Translations under genes and position numbers: made by a program
Shown: positions 59,701 to 64,000 of the stretch, in pieces
Layout: each line of letters begins with the position of its first letter
How positions within the stretch are numbered: position 1 is the stretch's first letter
Notes under the pieces: model-generated
The model's input: only the letters and a program-made list of their open reading frames with translations
Database searches by the model: none
What the model was told of the DNA's origin: nothing
DNA from: Paragonimus skrjabini miyazakii
Lineage: Eukaryota; Platyhelminthes; Trematoda; Plagiorchiida; Troglotrematidae
Reading direction: 5' to 3'
Assembly (NCBI GenBank): GCA_014338405.1
Contig: JTDE01001114.1
Location: 1-64,000, forward strand
Length of the DNA: 64,000 nucleotides

Positions 59701-62700
59701 CGTTTAGAGTTCCACCACACTGAATGAAGTATCCATGGATACTGCAGTAGATACGATCCGTCGTATAGCTCCCAGGTAACTTTAGAGGTCACAACGAAGA
59801 TGATTCCGACGACCGATGAGTTTGGAAATGTACTGAAATGAATGTGGATTCCGTTAGCCGTTAACTACCCCAAAAATCTGAGCGCACACGACACTGAACG
59901 CAGAGAGAGAACACAGGGTTCGCGACCTTGGAAACCAAGATTTTTTGTATTGATCAATGAATCGACTCACATGATTTAAACGACTGTACATGTGAATTTG
60001 TAGAAGGTGAAAAGTGCGAAAAACAACGAGAATTATGCAACGCAAAATTCTGTACAAGACGCTACAGAAGTAACGTCAAAGGCTAGTCGTCGAATCGTGA
60101 ACAAAGTAGACATCAGGGTGGTTTTCCTGGAATGAACAACATTGCGTAAAATCCTGGTGATTCTTAAGGGTCTAGTGCCTGCCGAAAAAACGAACGACTG
60201 TGCGTATAGAATAAAATGCAAATACTGCTCGCACACAAGAACTTTTAACTACAGTAAATGAGTGTCGGATGTGCATTAGAAAAGCAACCTGAAATCAGTT
60301 AAGTTACAAATTAACTATCAGGGGTTTTACAGTGGTTAGACACGCGTTAGACACAAACTGTTAAACCAATCTGCAAACTGTCGAAGCAATTGGACAAGGA
60401 TTTAGAACTAGGCGGGAGCGCTGAGTTACGGTGGTCAGTGAAGTAGCGAATGCCAAACGCGTTTTAAGTAGTATTGACGGGGCTGAACTTTCTGGCCAAT
60501 GGTGGCCGGTCTTGGATCGATCTAGCTGAATAGCGTTGATTTTCGGATAAGGCGGCAGTCTTTACATAAGGAAATTGTGATAACATCCAATTCCCTCAAA
60601 AGCAACTGGCAATTTCTCCAACCCATCGTACAGACTATAACCATCCCGTCTCTGCCTAGACATTCAATGGTTCAGACACGTTGTAATTTTCCGTTAGACC
60701 CTAGTATTGACTTCAGACTAAGTATACTTGACCCATGTTCTGTCACCTCATGTTGCCTTTAGTCGCTTACGTTTAGTCTGGTTAAAATACCGTCAGAGTT
60801 GCAACTGGCTTATCTGGTCTTAAGAAGCTTCAGTGTCAGGAGTGAAATGTTAACACCAAAACAAGTTACCGAGTGCTCACAAGTTGTTCTGACGGTAGAT
60901 GAGCTTAATACACAAGTATCCTGTGCGTGAATCCAAACACTCGATAACAAAGTGCTTACACTCTGTAGTCAACCACAAAACCCATCAGTCAGCAAGACTC
61001 AGTTTGTGCATCTGCTTATTCTGAAGAAGTGCATCAAAAAAAGCGTCGCCTTTAATCTGGCTGCACGAAATGATCCACCATCCTTGACAAAATTTCGAAA
61101 CCTTCGAATGTTCCTCAAATTCTGTAGATAAATTAGAGTATTACCCATTTTTAAGTCCAACTGACGGAGGTCAGTGTCAACCGTGGTGGAAAAGAGAACT
61201 TTGATGCCAATGATGAAAACTCGTCATGAATGTGACGAAGGGACTATGCACAGTTTGGGATTTACTGCATGTTCCGGTTGTTGTGCACATCAGAGTTGAC
61301 GTATGACAATAAATATCCATTTAGCATGTTGTCATTGGTGTTTGTTTTCTACAAATCTCAGTGGCTAAGCAATGTAAAACCGCCATTGATTAAGCAACAC
61401 AATTTATCATTGATCATGTGCCACTGATCTTTTGGTAAAAGTACACTACATCGTTCACGATTCCACCCTGGTGTCACTGCAAAACTCTGGCTCTGCACGA
61501 AATGCTATTCATCTGCTTACTAAAGCTCGTATATCTGCTGGTATTTCGGTTAAAAGGGATTGCTGCCAATCTCAAACGATTTCTAAAGTGTTAATATCTA
61601 AGTGCTCAGAAATAAGAAGTGTGATATAATAAGACGTTCATCCCAAGAGTTGCTCGTCCTTAATCTCTGTATGCAGTCAAGGTGGAAACAAATCACAAAG
61701 CCAGGGTAAGAAAAACTGTGAACAGTATATTTCCAAACTAGTTAAAATAGGTATCCGTTTTTGACTATTCTGGAACCAGCGGTAACAGTCAGTGCCTAAA
61801 CAGAATGTACAAACAAAAACCCATAAAACTCGCAAGGTAGCAAACCTTGCAAAACCAAATTATTTCTCAGAAAAAATAGTTTTGTTCGTTTCAAGCAAAC
61901 AATTCTATTGTAGATTTAAACAACACTAAGTAAATGTTCAGATAGACACGCAGGTTGATGTGAACGCATCAATGTACGCTGGGTTTAATACTCCCAGAGT
62001 CTAAGGGATGAGTGAACGTAAATACAGATTATGTGTACAGAACAAATAAATCACTACAGAGACACTCGGAAAAGCTACGTTTATCGGGTTGTTACATCTG
62101 GAATAATCGCTTAATTTTGTCAGCCCAGCTAAGGAAGGTTGTACATAACTCAACAACCAGTTCTTGTGAAGTCGTTCATCGCCAGTGTTTGTTCCAACTC
62201 TGAAAGACTGTCCAGTGAGTCCGAAGTAAGTCAAAGGTTTTTTCGTTTATATGCTGTTTTGGCTTGCTCTTCTTCATCGCTATCCACATGTAAAGACGAA
62301 AATAATTGAAAACTCACGCGGGTCTCTAAGCTTCATTAAAATCTCTGTATTAAAATGCACTTTCTTTAATGGCAAAACTCCCGTCTCTAAATAGTTTGGC
62401 ACTTCCTTCTCCGGTTTGTTGGAACAGTAAACAGCACTCCTTAACTGACTGCTTTTTTTATAAATACGCTGAGTGTTTGGCAACTCAAGGGGTTTTAACA
62501 CATTGGAGATGCTTCTGTATCCCGGAACGTTTAAGTTTCTCAGTTTACTTGTGTTCGCAACATCTGGTAATCTTTCCAGTTCTCTTTCAATTTATGCCCC
62601 TGTGCGTAAGGATTTCGAGAATTAGCTTCATGTACCTTCAAGCGGTGATCTATTGGTTCTATCAAGGGGTGCATAGTTGTTGCCATTATATTCTCCGTCG

Positions 62701-64000
62701 AAGAAAATATTCTGATTTGACGTTCCGGTTTAGAAATGTGTACTGAAAAATCACATCCAAGCACGCAAGTTGGCAACTAAGTTCTCAGTATCGTGAATGG
62801 TTATTTTTGTCTTATATAACTGAATTTGTTGTTCGCGTAAATATTGTTAATTAGCTTACTGCCTAAGCTTATATTGATTTTGTTTTTAATTAATATAACA
62901 ATGTGCGACATCTGAAAGATTAAACAAACCCTGTCTTGTGAGTTACATCAAATAGACCAAAAGCAGTAAATTCCCGGCTGCCAAAATGTAGATAAATGTG
63001 TGAGGTTAGGGATTTTAGTTTGTGTTTGGCTGAACAGATTTGTATCTAGCCAACACCGAAACGTTACTGAGACTTTAGCCCACTGATGTACTTAATCAAA
63101 ACAGTTAGTACGACCGTGCAAAACTGAGCCGTGTTTCACTCGTAAAATCATCGTCAGTTCATAGTTGTGTGTTATTTTCCATCTGTATCCCGATTTGTTG
63201 AGTTTTATTTGTTCTAACAGAATATTTAACTGCCTATCAGCAGTACTGACGACCATATCACTGGTTTGCTTCTAAACCTCATCCAAAATTTAAACCTAGT
63301 CCACGTCGATATAGAGAACTTTGTCAAGACTGGTTTATCAAATAAAACAGTCGAGGTATGACAATTCTAGGTGATCTGAATCAGTTAGTGTGATTATCCT
63401 TAGTCTGGGTGCACATCTGGACATTTGTCAAAATGGATTACTGTTACTCTCGATTCTTGACATGAATATTTCATCACGTCGTAGCCTACGAAGATGTCGG
63501 GTACAAACATCAAAACGCATCAGATTCAGAATAGTCCTATTAAGCTCGGAAGATATGATTTATTGACTTCCGTCGATTTATTTAACCTTCGGAACCATGT
63601 GATATTTTTATCGCTATCCTCAGACCAGCTGTTCACAATACGCCAGAACATCTGCACAACCGCACGTAATTTGCTCAGGCAAACACTGATATCATGGTTT
63701 AAGAATTAGCGTTGTTGTCATTTTGAAAATACAGCGCTCAATTTGAATTAAGCCAACACATGTAATTCAGATGGAGTATGCGACGTTTGCGGTGTTTGTT
63801 CAATTAGTTATATCGAAGCTGTAGTTGGAACTCATTAACCTATTTGTTACTCATCTACAATTTTTTTCTGTAAGTCAGCAAAGGATTGGACCGTCTTGTT
63901 AAATGTTACAACGAGTACATTCGTTTATAATAATCTTATGGAAAGCTTTTACAGTGTGTACTCTTCTACGGAGTTTGGTAAGGGCATTAACGACGACTTC
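56752..64000. other. Downstream flank, no supported gene
   Basis: 7.2 kb of AT-rich sequence after the STPG2 stop. The longest open stretch is at 62369-62746 (125 codons plus, with minus ORFs of 73 and 78 codons opposite). None shows a recognisable domain or convincing splice context. No RTE, Penelope or hammerhead copies were seen here, in contrast to the introns. Confidence 0.6.
56965..56970 (+). terminator. Candidate polyadenylation signal of STPG2 (ATTAAA)
   Basis: ATTAAA lies 214 bases after the STPG2 stop codon. I saw no AATAAA in the following few hundred bases. It is the most common variant hexamer, but cleavage position cannot be judged without transcripts. Confidence 0.35.

Noticed and set aside
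62280..62776. A 125-codon plus ORF with minus ORFs of 73 and 78 codons opposite
   Set aside because: No family similarity, no conserved motif and no splice context that I could defend on either strand. Left as unannotated flank.

Overview
The window is eukaryotic genomic DNA, moderately AT-rich and repeat-laden, and is dominated by one very long gene. Ten exons on the + strand, all with canonical GT/AG borders and mutually compatible phases, join into one 583-codon reading frame. It encodes a sperm-tail PG-rich repeat protein that I identify as STPG2 (start at 1742, stop at 56751). Introns run from 2.2 to 11.9 kb. The organism is most likely a flatworm, probably a digenean trematode: Penelope-like elements, RTE-type non-LTR elements with ATG-repeat tails, and tRNA-related repeats carrying hammerhead ribozymes (as in the schistosome Sm-alpha retroposons) occur together. 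The species cannot be fixed from sequence alone.

Layout. 1-1741: upstream flank, with a repeat-like, stop-poor block at 60-840. Exon 1 (1742-1972) is followed by an 11 kb intron with a cluster of palindromes, several RTE 3'-end fragments and a Penelope remnant. Exons 2, 3 and 4 lie at 13100, 17645 and 21121. A 100-N assembly gap begins nine bases after exon 4. Intron 4 holds a Penelope-like element (RT plus GIY-YIG, minus strand) next to an RTE element with an intact endonuclease ORF but a deleted RT core. Exon 5 (27176) and exon 6 (32023) bracket a second, decayed Penelope copy. Intron 6 (11.9 kb) holds a second large RTE copy and a cluster of hammerhead-bearing repeats. Exons 7 to 10 follow, with another hammerhead repeat pair in intron 7. 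From 56752 to 64000 I see no convincing gene.

The most interesting item is a dispersed repeat with a period of about 430 bp that carries a tRNA-like RNA polymerase III promoter (A and B boxes) followed by a type I hammerhead ribozyme with a perfect catalytic core. Three copies keep the core and show pairing-preserving substitutions in stems I and II. Two lie in the sense orientation inside STPG2 introns 6 and 7. Copies repeatedly sit as inverted pairs, so nascent STPG2 RNA could fold into long hairpins, and complementary copies flank exon 7.

STPG2 is the only host protein gene supported here. Everything else recognisable is transposon-derived and mostly dead.
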